Below, one piece after another: positions 18,208 to 26,872 of a stretch of 64,000 nt of DNA. Both the position numbers and the translations under genes were made by a program. Positions within the stretch are counted from its first letter, which is position 1, and each line of letters begins with the position of its first letter. Source of the DNA: CAZXFA01 sp964640085 (GTDB taxonomy: Bacteria; Actinomycetota; UBA4738; HRBIN12); contig CAZXFA010000007.1 of assembly GCA_964640085.1 (NCBI GenBank), positions 1 through 64,000 of the forward strand, read 5' to 3'. The notes beneath the pieces were generated by a model, which worked only from the letters and a program-made list of their open reading frames with translations, was not told the origin of the DNA and made no database searches.

Positions 18208-18594
18208 CTACCGCCGGGACTGGGCCTGGGCGTCCTTGATGCACAGATCGACGTACGGGAGCGCCTTGAGCCTGGCCTTCTCGATCGGCTTGCCACAGCG
18301 CGCACAGCTCCCGTAGGTGCCCTCGTCCATCCGTGCCAGGGCTCGGTCGATCTTCCCCAGCAGGTCCCGGACGTTGTTCTCGATCGACAGGTCCCGCTCG
18401 CGCTCGAACGTGAAGGTCCCGGCGTCGGCGTTCTCCTCGTCGAAGGACACCTCCCCGGAGAGGTCTGACTGCGAGTTGGCGAACGAGTTCTCCTCGATGG
18501 TGGTCAGCTGCTCCCCGAGCTCGGCCCGCTCCTCGAGCAGTCGTTTCCTGAGCTCGGCCAGCTCTTTCTTCGTGTAGGTGGATCTCCCGGCCAT
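18208..18594 (-). CDS. TraR/DksA-family zinc-finger protein lacking the fourth cysteine
   Basis: The 128-residue protein has an N-terminal helical region (residues 8-35 and 63-92, charged, coiled-coil-like). A C-terminal finger of the DksA type follows: Cys97 and Cys100 in SCARCGKPI, then Cys118 in DLCIKD. The expected fourth cysteine at 121 is Asp. Family members bind the RNA polymerase secondary channel or act as small zinc proteins of unknown role. The acidic tip usually needed for DksA action is not obvious. It stands between yggU and lspA in one transcription unit. Confidence 0.85.
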   Translation of the reverse strand: MAGRSTYTKKELAELRKRLLEERAELGEQLTTIEENSFANSQSDLSGEVSFDEENADAGTFTFERERDLSIENNVRDLLGKIDRALARMDEGTYGSCARCGKPIEKARLKALPYVDLCIKDAQAQSRR

Positions 18595-18641
18595 GGCCCG
18601 GGGAAGCTAGCACCCCCCGCGGAGAGCGACAAGGGCGTCCA

Positions 18642-18902
18642 TCAGGTTGCGCGCAAACGAACCTCGATCTCGCGATCCGACAGCCCGTCGACCTCGAACG
18701 TCTTGATCCTCGACCGTGCGCCCAGGCGCAGCACCACCCGGCTCTGCGGAACCCCCAGGGCCGCGGCCAGGGTGCGTCGGGCCGCCTCGGTGGCCCGACC
18801 GCCTTCCGGGACCTCCCGGACGCGGATGACGATCCCCCCGGGACCCACCTTCACCTCGTCGCGGCCCGCCCTCGGCACCACCCGGACCGTGACCACGCCC
18901 AT
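18642..18902 (-). CDS. DUF167 / YggU family protein
   Basis: The 86-residue protein matches the small DUF167 fold: VTVRVVPRAGRDEV at the first strand, VREVPEGGRATEAARRTLA in the helix, and GVPQSRVVLRLGARSRIKTFEV, the family signature. Function is unknown across the family. ATG 18902 is chosen; an ATG five codons upstream (18917) is equally possible and would place the start inside the predicted ileS -10 box on the other strand. It heads the yggU-dksA-lspA-rluD group, divergent from ileS. The frame is open far upstream only because of GC-rich shadowing. Confidence 0.85.
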   Translation of the reverse strand: MGVVTVRVVPRAGRDEVKVGPGGIVIRVREVPEGGRATEAARRTLAAALGVPQSRVVLRLGARSRIKTFEVDGLSDREIEVRLRAT

Positions 18903-18917
18903 CGCACCGTGTAGCAT
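18889..18917 (+). promoter_or_regulatory. Predicted promoter of the T-box-ileS transcript
   Basis: GTGACC (18889-18894) and TAGCAT (18912-18917) are separated by 17 bp, and transcription would begin near 18924, just where the T-box stem I starts. The box overlaps the 5' end of the divergent yggU gene, so the two promoters may interfere. Confidence 0.5.
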
Positions 18918-18924
18918 CCCGCGC

Positions 18925-19206
18925 ACAGGCGATGAAGGGAACGAGTAGCGGGGGGACCCGCCCGGAGCGAGCCGGGGACGGTGCGAGCCCGGCGGCTGGG
19001 CCCCGCGAAGATCCTCCCCGAGCCTCCGCCCGAACCGGGCGCGGCCACGGCGTGCGACCGCCCCGCAGTAGACGCGGACGGGTCCGCCCGTGACAGCGGG
19101 AGGCCGTGAAGTGCGGCCACCGAGCGGTCGGGCGTCGCGAGGGGCCCGGCAACCGGGGTGGTACCGCGGGGCACACGCCCCGTCCCCGAACGGGACGGGG
19201 CGTTTC
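18925..19206 (+). ncRNA. T-box leader with isoleucine specifier codon, upstream of ileS
   Basis: Stem I begins with GATGAAGGGAACGAGTA, followed by the AGCGAG and GGTGCGAGCC loop motifs at 18966-18988. The specifier region reads GAAG-ATC-CTCC, with ATC at 19011-19013, an isoleucine codon. The nearly invariant T-box AACCGGGGTGGTACCGCGG is at 19151-19169. A 12-bp hairpin (19175-19186 pairing with 19192-19203) follows and ends in GTTT. Uncharged tRNA-Ile should stabilise the antiterminator and raise ileS expression. Whether control is by termination (weak T tract) or by access to the ribosome site at 19214-19224 is open. This leader fills the 324-bp gap between yggU and ileS. Confidence 0.95.
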
Positions 19207-19226
19207 GTGCGTCGGGGAGGCGAGGG

Positions 19227-22200
19227 ATGCGGCGGTTCGAGCCGGTCGACGCGAAGGTGAGCTTCCCGCAGCTCGAGTGGCGGATCCTCGAGCGCTGGAG
19301 GCGGACCGACGTCTTCCATCGGAGCCTCGAGCTTCGCGAGAACGCCCCGGAGTGGATCTTCTACGAAGGGCCCCCCACCGCCAACGGCCGGCCCGGCCTG
19401 CACCACACGGAGTCCCGCACCTTCAAGGACGTGTACCCGCGGTTCCGGACGATGACCGGCCATCGCGTCCCGCGGAAGGCGGGCTGGGACTGCCACGGCC
19501 TGCCGGTCGAGCTCGAGGTGGAGAAGGAGATCGGGACGAAGACCAAGCGGGACATCGAGGCGTTCGGGGTCGAGGAGTTCAACCGCCGGTGCCGAGGATC
19601 GGTCACGCGGTACGTGGACGACTGGGAACGACTGACCGAGCGCCTGGGCTTCTGGATCGACACCGCGGACGCGTACTGGACGATGAGCACGGAGTACGTC
19701 GAGAGCGTCTGGTGGTCGCTGAAGGAGCTGCACCGCAAGGGCCTCCTCTACGAGGCCGACCGGGTCACCGCGTACTGCCCCCGTTGCGGCACGGCCCTGT
19801 CGGACGCGGAGGTCGCGATGGGCTACGCGCAGGTGGTGGACCCCAGCGTCTACATCACCTTCGAGATCGTCGAGGCCCCGGACCCATCGCTGGTCGGGGC
19901 GGCGCTGCTCGGTTGGACGACCACGCCGTGGACCCTGATCTCGAACACCGGGATCGCGGTCTCCGCCCCGGCGACGTACGTCGTGGTCGAGCAGGACGGC
20001 CGCCGTCTCGTGGTCGCGAAGGCCCGCCGGGAGACCGTGCTCCCCGACGCCCGCGTGGTCGGGGAGCCACGATCGGGCGCCTCGCTGGTCGGGATACGGT
20101 ACGCCCCCCTGTACCCGAACGTGGAAGGCGCGCACCGCGTCGTGGACGCCGGATTCGTCTCGCTGGAGGACGGGACCGGGATCGTGCACCTGGCGCCCGC
20201 CTTCGGGCCCGGGGACCTGGAGATCGGGCGGCGCGAGGGCTGGCCCACGTTCAAGCCGATCGACGCCGAGGGAGTGTTCACGGAGGAGGCCCCGGCATTC
20301 GTCCACGGCCTCCCGTTCAAGGACGCCGACGCACCGATCATCGAGGATCTGCGATCCCGCGGCCTCCTGCTCCGCGCAGAGATGATCGAGCACACCTACC
20401 CGCTCTGCTGGCGATGCTCGACGCCGCTGATCTACTTCGCTCGCAGCTCCTGGTACGTGCGGACCACGGCCGTGAAGGAACGGCTGCTCGAGGTGAACGA
20501 GGAGGTGCGCTGGTTCCCGGCGCACATCCAACACGGGCGCTACGGCGACTGGCTGGAGAACAACGTTGACTGGGCCCTGTCGCGCGAGCGGTACTGGGGG
20601 ACGCCCCTGCCGATCTGGCGGTGTCCTCGGGGCCACGACACCCCGATCGGGTCACTCACCGAGCTCTCCGAGCGCGCGGGTCGCGACGTCACCGGCATCG
20701 ACCCGCACAAGCCCTCGATCGACGGGATCGCTCTCGCCTGCCCGGAGTGCGGCGAGCCGTCCCACCGGGTCCCGGAGGTGATCGATGCCTGGTACGACTC
20801 GGGGGCGATGCCCTTCGCTCAGTGGGGCTACCACCCGGAGCTCGGTCGCGGGCTCGAGATGTTCGAGCAGCGGTTCCCCGCCGACTTCATATCCGAGGCG
20901 ATCGACCAGACGCGCGGGTGGTTCTACACGCTGATGGCCGAGGGGGTCCTCCACTTCGACTCGATCTGCTACCGGAACGTCGTGTGCCTCGGTCTGATCG
21001 TGGACGAGGACGGGCGGAAGATGTCCAAGTCGATCGGGAACGTCATCGACCCATGGGACGTGCTGAACCGCCAGGGGGCTGACGCGCTCCGCTGGTACCT
21101 GCTGACGAGCGGCTCCCCGTGGGCCGAGCGGCGCGTCGGGATGGGGATCCTGGACGAGGTGGTGCGCCGGTTCCTCCTCACCCTGTGGAACGTCTACGCG
21201 TTCTTCGTCACCTACGCGAACGCCAGCGGCTTCGACCCGTCCGCCGAGCGGATCGCGACCGGCGAACGCCCCATCCTGGACCGATGGATCCTCTCCCAGC
21301 TCGCCGCGACGGTGGCCGAGGCCCGCGAGGGCCTGGAGGCCTACGATGCCACCGGCGCCGGGAGACGGATCCAACGGTTCATCGAGGACCTCTCGAACTG
21401 GTACGTGCGGCGCAGCCGTCGGCGCTTCTGGGATCCAGGCGGCCGCGGGGGCGCCGAAACCACCGCGGCGTTCCAGACCCTGCACGAGTGCCTGGTAGGC
21501 CTCTGCCAGCTCCTGGCGCCGTTCACCCCCTTCGTGGCGGAGGAGATCTGGCGCAACCTGGCCGCGGGCCGGGACGGCCGGCCGGACTCGGTCCATCTCT
21601 CGGACTACCCGCACCCCGAGCCCGCGGCGACCGACCCGATGCTCGACGGGGCCATGGCCACGGCCCGCCAGATCGTCGAGCTCGGCCGCCGCGTGCGCGC
21701 CGAGGCCAAGGTGCGGACGCGCCAGCCGCTCCTCGAGGCGGTGGTCGTCTCCGGAGGCGACACGGCCACGCTGGGCCCGCTGCTCGGGCTGATGGCGGAG
21801 GAGCTCAACGTCCGCCGGGTGCGCTTCGCCGAAGCCGACGAGCGTTTCGGACGCTCCCGTGTCAAGCCGGACTTCCGCGTCCTCGGACCGCGCCTGGGGA
21901 CGCAGGTGAAGGAGGTGGCGGCCGCCCTCGCCACCGACGACGGCACGATCGCGCAGGCGCTCGCATCCGGTCGTTCGGTCACCGTCGCGACGCCCTCCGG
22001 CGAGGTGGCGGTGCATCCGGACGACGTGGAGCTGGTTCGGGAGGTGGCCGAGGGATGGGCCGTCGCGACCGAGGCCGGCCTCACGGTGGCCCTCGAGCTG
22101 GAGCTCACGTCCGAGCTCCGGCGCGAGGGCCTGGCGCGGGAGCTGGTTCGGGTCGTGCAGGACGCGCGGAGGGCTGCCGGGCTGGACGTGAGCGATCGGA

Positions 22201-22379
22201 TCCTCCTCGGCGTGGAGGCCGGCGGGGCGCTCGCCGAGGCGCTGGACCGCCACCGTGACCACGTGGCGAGCGAGACGCTCGCCACGTCGGTCCGCGACGC
22301 GGCCATCGAGGACGCCGCCTACCGGCAGGAGGCCGAGATCGACGGTTCGCCGGTGACGGTCACCCTCCGGCGCGCGTGA
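19227..22379 (+). CDS. ileS: Isoleucyl-tRNA synthetase
   Basis: The enzyme charges tRNA-Ile. ATG 19227 follows GGGAGGCGAGGG and gives 1050 residues, matching the longer, eukaryote/archaea-like IleS class common in actinobacteria. The HIGH region is PTANGRPGLHH (residues 50-60) and the KMSKS loop is at 598-602 in DGRKMSKSIGN. TTPWTL marks the editing domain, and the WFYTLM / DQTRGW segment belongs to the class I core. The C-terminal third is the anticodon-binding helical domain plus a beta extension. It is controlled by the T-box leader and converges with divIVA, leaving 3 bp between stops. Confidence 0.97.
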   Translation: MRRFEPVDAKVSFPQLEWRILERWRRTDVFHRSLELRENAPEWIFYEGPPTANGRPGLHHTESRTFKDVYPRFRTMTGHRVPRKAGWDCHGLPVELEVEKEIGTKTKRDIEAFGVEEFNRRCRGSVTRYVDDWERLTERLGFWIDTADAYWTMSTEYVESVWWSLKELHRKGLLYEADRVTAYCPRCGTALSDAEVAMGYAQVVDPSVYITFEIVEAPDPSLVGAALLGWTTTPWTLISNTGIAVSAPATYVVVEQDGRRLVVAKARRETVLPDARVVGEPRSGASLVGIRYAPLYPNVEGAHRVVDAGFVSLEDGTGIVHLAPAFGPGDLEIGRREGWPTFKPIDAEGVFTEEAPAFVHGLPFKDADAPIIEDLRSRGLLLRAEMIEHTYPLCWRCSTPLIYFARSSWYVRTTAVKERLLEVNEEVRWFPAHIQHGRYGDWLENNVDWALSRERYWGTPLPIWRCPRGHDTPIGSLTELSERAGRDVTGIDPHKPSIDGIALACPECGEPSHRVPEVIDAWYDSGAMPFAQWGYHPELGRGLEMFEQRFPADFISEAIDQTRGWFYTLMAEGVLHFDSICYRNVVCLGLIVDEDGRKMSKSIGNVIDPWDVLNRQGADALRWYLLTSGSPWAERRVGMGILDEVVRRFLLTLWNVYAFFVTYANASGFDPSAERIATGERPILDRWILSQLAATVAEAREGLEAYDATGAGRRIQRFIEDLSNWYVRRSRRRFWDPGGRGGAETTAAFQTLHECLVGLCQLLAPFTPFVAEEIWRNLAAGRDGRPDSVHLSDYPHPEPAATDPMLDGAMATARQIVELGRRVRAEAKVRTRQPLLEAVVVSGGDTATLGPLLGLMAEELNVRRVRFAEADERFGRSRVKPDFRVLGPRLGTQVKEVAAALATDDGTIAQALASGRSVTVATPSGEVAVHPDDVELVREVAEGWAVATEAGLTVALELELTSELRREGLARELVRVVQDARRAAGLDVSDRILLGVEAGGALAEALDRHRDHVASETLATSVRDAAIEDAAYRQEAEIDGSPVTVTLRRA

Positions 22380-22382
22380 GGT

Positions 22383-23063
22383 TCAGTCCTCGCCCCAGAA
22401 GAGCTCGCGCAGCGAGCTCTCGCGCGCCTCGGCCGGCGCGTTCTCCGAGTTGAAGGCCGCCTCCTCGGTGCGCTCGACGATCACGGGTTCTTCGAGAGGC
22501 TCCTGGGTCGCAGCGGGGGTCGGCGTCTCCTCGGCGTCCGCCTCCCCAAGCGGGGTCGGCTCCGGAGGCACCGCGCCGCGCTCCTCCCAGCCAGACCGCT
22601 CGTCGGCGGCCGGCGACCCACGCACGGTCTGCACCATCTCACGGATCCCGTTCGCGTGGGTCTGGACCAGGTTGCCCAGGTCCTGGAGGAAGGCTCGCTC
22701 CCGGGACAGGAACGGCGCCACGGCCGCACGGGGGTCCCCGGTGGTGACGTGCGCCGCGGCGCGGATCGTCTCCGCCTCCTGCTCGGCGCGCCGGACGATG
22801 GTCACCGCCTCCTCGCGGCCGCGGGCGACCATCTCGGCCGCTTCTGCCGTGCTCCCCGCCGCCCCCGCGGAGCGACGCAGGCGCTCGAGCTCCTCCAGGT
22901 AGACGGCCAGGTCCTCGGTGACCCGGTCGAGGAACGCGTCCACGTCCCGTTCCTTGTACCCGCGGAAGGCGAGCCGGAACTCGACCTGTTGGACGTCCTG
23001 CGGCGTGATCCGACCGTCCGAGCTGCCGGACGACCGCTGCTCCTGTCCCTTCTTCCTCCGCAT
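22383..23063 (-). CDS. DivIVA-domain protein
   Basis: The 226-residue protein starts with a basic head (MRRKKGQ). It continues with the DivIVA membrane-binding motif ITPQDVQQVEFRLAFRGYKE, then DVDAFLDRVTEDL and a coiled coil over roughly residues 45-115. The C-terminal half is Pro/Glu-rich and disordered and ends in a short conserved-looking SLRELFWGED. DivIVA/Wag31 proteins sense curved membrane at poles and septa and organise wall growth. ATG 23063 is used because it opens the motif; the frame upstream belongs to yggT shadow. It is the last gene of the sepF group. Confidence 0.9.
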   Translation of the reverse strand: MRRKKGQEQRSSGSSDGRITPQDVQQVEFRLAFRGYKERDVDAFLDRVTEDLAVYLEELERLRRSAGAAGSTAEAAEMVARGREEAVTIVRRAEQEAETIRAAAHVTTGDPRAAVAPFLSRERAFLQDLGNLVQTHANGIREMVQTVRGSPAADERSGWEERGAVPPEPTPLGEADAEETPTPAATQEPLEEPVIVERTEEAAFNSENAPAEARESSLRELFWGED

Positions 23064-23080
23064 CGGTGCTCCCCCCAGCC

Positions 23081-23374
23081 TCAGCAGCCCAGCGCGGTAC
23101 GCAGGACCGCAAGGATAACGAACGCGACGATGATGGAGAGATCGAGCCCCATCCCCCCCGCCCGGATCGGCGGGATCATCGCCCGGAGCGGTCGGAGCAC
23201 CGGCTCCGTCACGTCCTCCAACAGATCGATCGCCTTGCGCATCGGTCCCGAGTACGGGGGACGGAAGCCGAACAGCAGCGCCCACGACACGAGGACCCGA
23301 ACGAACAGGAGAATCGTGTAGATCGTCAGCAGGATGCAGACGACTTCCAACACGGCGCTGCGCTGGGCGGTCAC
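23081..23374 (-). CDS. YggT family membrane protein
   Basis: This small protein of 97 residues has two hydrophobic segments (about 10-32 and 72-93). Between them lies the conserved YggT loop VSWALLFGFRPPYSGPMRKAIDLLEDVTEPVLRPLR, seen here as VSWALL and ITEP-like DVTEPVLRP. The GTG at 23374 comes 20 bp after the sepF stop. YggT proteins occur with sepF and divIVA in many Gram-positive bacteria and have been linked to division-site or cell-shape functions. Molecular activity is unknown. Confidence 0.88.
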   Translation of the reverse strand: MTAQRSAVLEVVCILLTIYTILLFVRVLVSWALLFGFRPPYSGPMRKAIDLLEDVTEPVLRPLRAMIPPIRAGGMGLDLSIIVAFVILAVLRTALGC

Positions 23375-23394
23375 GAGAGCGAGCGGCCCCGTCC

Positions 23395-23877
23395 CTAGAA
23401 CTGGTTGTAGAAGTCGCCCCCGGCGATCCGCTCGCGGTCCTCGGCGGAGACGTCCACCCCGCCGGGCGTGAGCAGGTACACGCGGTTGGCCACCATCTCG
23501 ATCTTGCCATCGAGCCCGTAGACCAGGCCCGAGGCGAAGTCCACGAGACGGCGGGCGATCGTGTCGTCGGTGCTCTGGAGGTTCATGATCACGGGGACAC
23601 CGGCCTTGAACCGGTCGGCGATCTCCCGGGCCTCGTTGAACCGACGCGGCTCGGACTTGTGGATCGACCCGGCCGTGGCCGCGCGCGCGGATGGGATCGT
23701 CCGCACGATGCCCTCGTGCTCGGGCTGGGAGGGCACCTCGCGCACCGCCTGGGGACGCTGGAACCGGCGGACCTCCGCCTGCTCGGGCTGTCCCGCGACG
23801 TAGTCCAGCTCTTCGAGCTCGTCGTCCTCCACCAACCCGAGATAGGTGAGCGTCTTCTTCCACACGCCTGGCATCAC
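23395..23877 (-). CDS. sepF: Cell division protein SepF
   Basis: SepF is the membrane anchor of FtsZ in bacteria without FtsA, and no ftsA is present here. The 160-residue protein has an N-terminal amphipathic helix (VWKKTLTYLGLVEDDE), a disordered linker, and the DUF552 core: IHKSEPRRFNEAREIADRFK, VIMNLQS, RLVDFASGLVYGLDG and KIEMVANRVYLLTP. It ends in FYNQF. The first two codons are both ATG. The start overlaps the yggS stop by 4 bp. Confidence 0.95.
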   Translation of the reverse strand: MMPGVWKKTLTYLGLVEDDELEELDYVAGQPEQAEVRRFQRPQAVREVPSQPEHEGIVRTIPSARAATAGSIHKSEPRRFNEAREIADRFKAGVPVIMNLQSTDDTIARRLVDFASGLVYGLDGKIEMVANRVYLLTPGGVDVSAEDRERIAGGDFYNQF

Positions 23878-24590
23878 ATCCTCCCCGTCGCCGCCGGAGG
23901 CCGCGGTCCGAAGAGCGCGGTCCCGATCCGAACCATCGTAGCGCCTTCCTCGATCGCTACCTCGTAGTCGAGCGACATTCCCATCGAGAGCTCCACGGCT
24001 CGCGGGTACGCGTCCGTGACCTCCGCCGAGAGCTCGCGCAGGCGGCGGAAGTAGGTCCGGGAGCCTTCGGGCGTCTCGGGCAGGGGCGGGAGCGTCATGA
24101 GCCCCCGGAGCTCGAGCCCCTCGCTCCCGGCCACCGCGTCGGCGGCCTCCCGGACGCGCTCCGGGACCACACCCGAGCGCTGCCCCGTGAGGTCGACCTC
24201 GAGGAGGGCCGGCAGCCGCCGGCCGCGCGCGGCCGCTCGCCGGGCCAGGCGGCCCATCGCCCGACCGGGCACGACCGTCTCCACCACGTCGGCTAGCTCC
24301 GCCACGTGGCGGGCGGTGTGGCTCTGGAGGATCCCGATGTAGTGCCAGGTCCCGCCGCCGACCTCGCCCTTCTTCGCCCGGAGCTCCTTCACGTAGTTCT
24401 CCCCGAAGTCCTCCACGCCCGCCCCGCGGACCCAGGACAGCACGAGGGCGGGGACCGTCTTACCCGCCGCGACCAGACGCACCGACGACGGCTCACGCCC
24501 GGAGCGCTCACACGCGGCTCGGATACGTTCCCGGATCGTGCCGAGGTTCGCGAGCACGACATGGGGCGAACGCTCGGGCGCTGCGTTCAT
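23874..24590 (-). CDS. PLP homeostasis protein, YggS/YlmE family
   Basis: The single-domain alanine-racemase-like barrel binds PLP without known catalysis and affects PLP and amino-acid balance. The PLP lysine lies in LVAAGKTVPA. FGENYVKEL, WHYIGILQSH and SMGMSLDYEVAI are the family signatures, and VRIGTALFG is the C-terminal phosphate loop. ATG 24590 gives 238 residues and puts the first helix in register with homologues; a GTG at 24620 would add ten residues. The 160 bp between ftsZ and this gene are GC-rich, with a GTGATCAC palindrome at 24613-24620 but no convincing promoter. Confidence 0.92.
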   Translation of the reverse strand: MNAAPERSPHVVLANLGTIRERIRAACERSGREPSSVRLVAAGKTVPALVLSWVRGAGVEDFGENYVKELRAKKGEVGGGTWHYIGILQSHTARHVAELADVVETVVPGRAMGRLARRAAARGRRLPALLEVDLTGQRSGVVPERVREAADAVAGSEGLELRGLMTLPPLPETPEGSRTYFRRLRELSAEVTDAYPRAVELSMGMSLDYEVAIEEGATMVRIGTALFGPRPPAATGRM

Positions 24591-24750
24591 CAGACCACCG
24601 AAAGTAACAGACGTGATCACACCTGAACACGAGCCACAGCCGTCGGCGGACAGAGCGAGGGGGCGGGGCCGCGCCCAGAGGCGGGGGAAGGGCGCCTCTC
24701 GGCGGCGGCGCTCCCGCCCCCACGTCTCGGCGCGAGGGCGGCGCCCGGAC

Positions 24751-25932
24751 CTAGCTCTTGAGGAAGTCCGGGATGTCCAGGTCCTCCTCGGCGTCGAAGG
24801 CCACCGTCTCCGGCGCGGGGCGGAAGATCTCGTCCTCCTCCTCCACGAGGATCGAGGGCGCCGGCGCCCGCTCCTCCTCGCCCTCCTCCTCGAGATCGGC
24901 GGCGGACGTCGCGGCCGCCGCGATCGGTTCCTCGAGGAACCGCGACAGGCGACCCTCGAACTGCGCCGCGCTCGGTGCCGCCTGGAGGCGATCGAACCCG
25001 GCCGCGATCACCGTCACGCGAACCTCGTCGCCGAGCGCGTCGTCGACGACCGCTCCGAAGATGATGTTCGCGTCCGGGTGCGCCACGCGGGTGATCGTGT
25101 CGGCGGCCTTGTTCACTTCGTGCAGGCTGAGGTCGGTCGGTCCGGAGATCGAGAGCAACAGTCCCCTCGCCCCCTCGATCGAGGACTCGAGCAGCGGCGA
25201 AGAGATGGCCGCGCGGGCGGCCTCCTCGGCGCGGTCCTCGCCGGAGCCGTTGCCGATCCCCATCAGGGCGGAGCCCGCGCCGGTCATCACGGACTTGACG
25301 TCGGCGAAGTCGAGGTTGATCAGACCCGGGGTCGTGATCAGGGACGTGATCCCGTCGACCCCTTGGTACAGCACCTGATCGGCGATCCGGAACGCATCCA
25401 CCATCGGCGTGCTGGGGTCGGAGACCTGCAGCAGCCGGTCGTTCGGCACGACTATCAACGTGTCGACGGCCTTCTTCAGCTCGCTGATTCCCACGTCCGC
25501 CTGCGTCGCGCGCATCCGCCCCTCGAACCCGAAGGGACGGGTCACGACGCCGATCGTCAGCGCCCCGAGGTCGCGCGCAAGCTCAGCGACGATCGGGGCA
25601 CCACCGGTACCCGTGCCACCACCTTCGCCGGCAGTAATGAACACCATGTCGGCGCCCTTCAGGATCTCCTCGATCTCGTCCCGATGCTCATCGGCCGCGC
25701 GGCGGCCCACCTCCGGATCCGAACCGGCGCCGAGGCCCCGGGTGGTCTCTCGACCGATGTCGAGCTTCACCTCCGCGTCCGACATCAGCAGCGTCTGCGC
25801 ATCCGTGTTGACCGCGATGAACTCGACGCCGCGAAGGCCGGCGTCGATCATGCGGTTCACGGCGTTGACGCCGCCCCCGCCGATCCCGACCACCTTGATG
25901 ACGGCGAGGTAGTTCGAAGGAGAATCCATCAC
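24751..25932 (-). CDS. ftsZ: Cell division protein FtsZ
   Basis: FtsZ is the tubulin-like GTPase that forms the division ring. The 393-residue protein has [13 protein letters not shown] at residues 14-26, the tubulin signature GGGTGTG at 104-110, the T7 loop [11 protein letters not shown] that supplies catalytic acids to the next subunit, and an acidic linker rich in Glu. The C-terminal peptide [10 protein letters not shown] contacts SepF. ATG codons 1 and 2 are both usable. It has its own predicted promoter in an AT-rich island 100 bases upstream and is followed by yggS after 160 bp. Confidence 0.98.
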   Translation of the reverse strand: MMDSPSNYLAVIKVVGIGGGGVNAVNRMIDAGLRGVEFIAVNTDAQTLLMSDAEVKLDIGRETTRGLGAGSDPEVGRRAADEHRDEIEEILKGADMVFITAGEGGGTGTGGAPIVAELARDLGALTIGVVTRPFGFEGRMRATQADVGISELKKAVDTLIVVPNDRLLQVSDPSTPMVDAFRIADQVLYQGVDGITSLITTPGLINLDFADVKSVMTGAGSALMGIGNGSGEDRAEEAARAAISSPLLESSIEGARGLLLSISGPTDLSLHEVNKAADTITRVAHPDANIIFGAVVDDALGDEVRVTVIAAGFDRLQAAPSAAQFEGRLSRFLEEPIAAAATSAADLEEEGEEERAPAPSILVEEEDEIFRPAPETVAFDAEEDLDIPDFLKS

Positions 25933-26031
25933 TGCGACCTCCGCCCCGGGCCTATGCCCCCGACTACCTGGGGAAACGCCGTTCCCTCGTCTCCTGCCCC
26001 CCGAAACCTTAACCTCAAGTGGAAGTTGATT

Positions 26032-26061
26032 GTTATATCTACTTCACCTTGACCGGGTCAC
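26032..26061 (-). promoter_or_regulatory. Predicted promoter of ftsZ
   Basis: Reading the minus strand, GTGACC (26056-26061) and TATAACA-type TATAAC (26032-26037) are 18 bp apart, the -10 matching five of six positions. They sit in the most AT-rich stretch of the window (about 26000-26100), in the 199-bp gap between ftsQ and ftsZ. Transcription would begin near 26025, giving a leader of about 90 bases. The leader contains GAAGT...ACTTC half-sites of unknown meaning. Confidence 0.5.
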
Positions 26062-26131
26062 GCTACTATCAAACCCCCAGGTCCGTCAACACTCCCGGCT
26101 GTGGGATTGCGACCGGGCCTGACAGTTCCAA

Positions 26132-26872
26132 TCATCCGGCGATCACTACCGCCGGCGCCGCGGGCGTCACGACCTCGACGCGGCGGATCGACACGCGCTC
26201 GACCTCGGACCATCGGAGCACCCGCCCCAGGGCCGCCGCCTTGGCCGCGAGATCAGTGGACGAGCCGAACCGCACCCGAGGCCCATCCCGCAGCCGCAGC
26301 TCGAGGGTGCCATCGACCCCCACCCAGATCCGACGGACCCGCGTGCGCAGTCCGGGGTCCAGGGCGGCGAGCGCACGGGCAGCCCCGGTGACCGAGGGAC
26401 GCGGGTCGCGGGAGGTCGGCACCGGCGGCGGCAGGAGGATCCTCGGGAGGTCCGCGTGACGGGCGCCGGGACCTAGGACCGTTCCGTCCCCCGCGACCAG
26501 GAACCGGCGACCGGCGTCCTCCGCCACCGCGAGGGGCGCCCGCTCCACGATCGCGATCCGGATCGTCCACGGCAGATCCCACGACACCTCCGCCCGTCGG
26601 ATCCAGGCGTGCGTCTCGAGGCGTGCCTCGATGGCCTCTTCGTCCAGCCAGAGCACGTTCGTCTCCTCGGAGACCCTCGCGGCGTCCACGACCTCCCCGC
26701 TCGACAGGTGCGCGGCCCCCTTCACCTGAACCGCCCGGGCATGGAACACCGCCGAACGTGAGATCGCCAGTGCGCCGAAACCGATCGACGTCACCGCGAG
26801 CGCGCCGAGGGCCCAGCGCGCAACCACGCCCCACCGGCTCGGCTCAACGGGTCGCGAGATCGAGATCGCCAA
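26132..26872 (-). CDS. ftsQ: Cell division protein FtsQ
   Basis: This is a bitopic division protein with a short basic cytoplasmic head, one transmembrane helix (about residues 17-38), and a POTRA domain beginning AVQVKGAAHLSSGEVVDAA. WIRRAEVSWDLPWTIRIAIVER is the typical beta-strand pair of the FtsQ/DivIB domain. It has 246 residues. The start lies 29 bp inside the end of murB. A GTG at codon 16 would remove part of the head but reduce the overlap. The gene closes the main dcw transcript. Confidence 0.9.
   Translation of the reverse strand: MAISISRPVEPSRWGVVARWALGALAVTSIGFGALAISRSAVFHARAVQVKGAAHLSSGEVVDAARVSEETNVLWLDEEAIEARLETHAWIRRAEVSWDLPWTIRIAIVERAPLAVAEDAGRRFLVAGDGTVLGPGARHADLPRILLPPPVPTSRDPRPSVTGAARALAALDPGLRTRVRRIWVGVDGTLELRLRDGPRVRFGSSTDLAAKAAALGRVLRWSEVERVSIRRVEVVTPAAPAVVIAG

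Noticed and set aside
24613..24620. GTGATCAC palindrome as a regulatory site upstream of yggS
   Set aside because: Eight bases are too few to claim an operator and no promoter is convincingly aligned with it.
26019..26459. Plus-strand frame over the ftsZ promoter region
   Set aside because: It covers the AT-rich promoter island and then the antisense of ftsQ; composition shows no sign of a protein.
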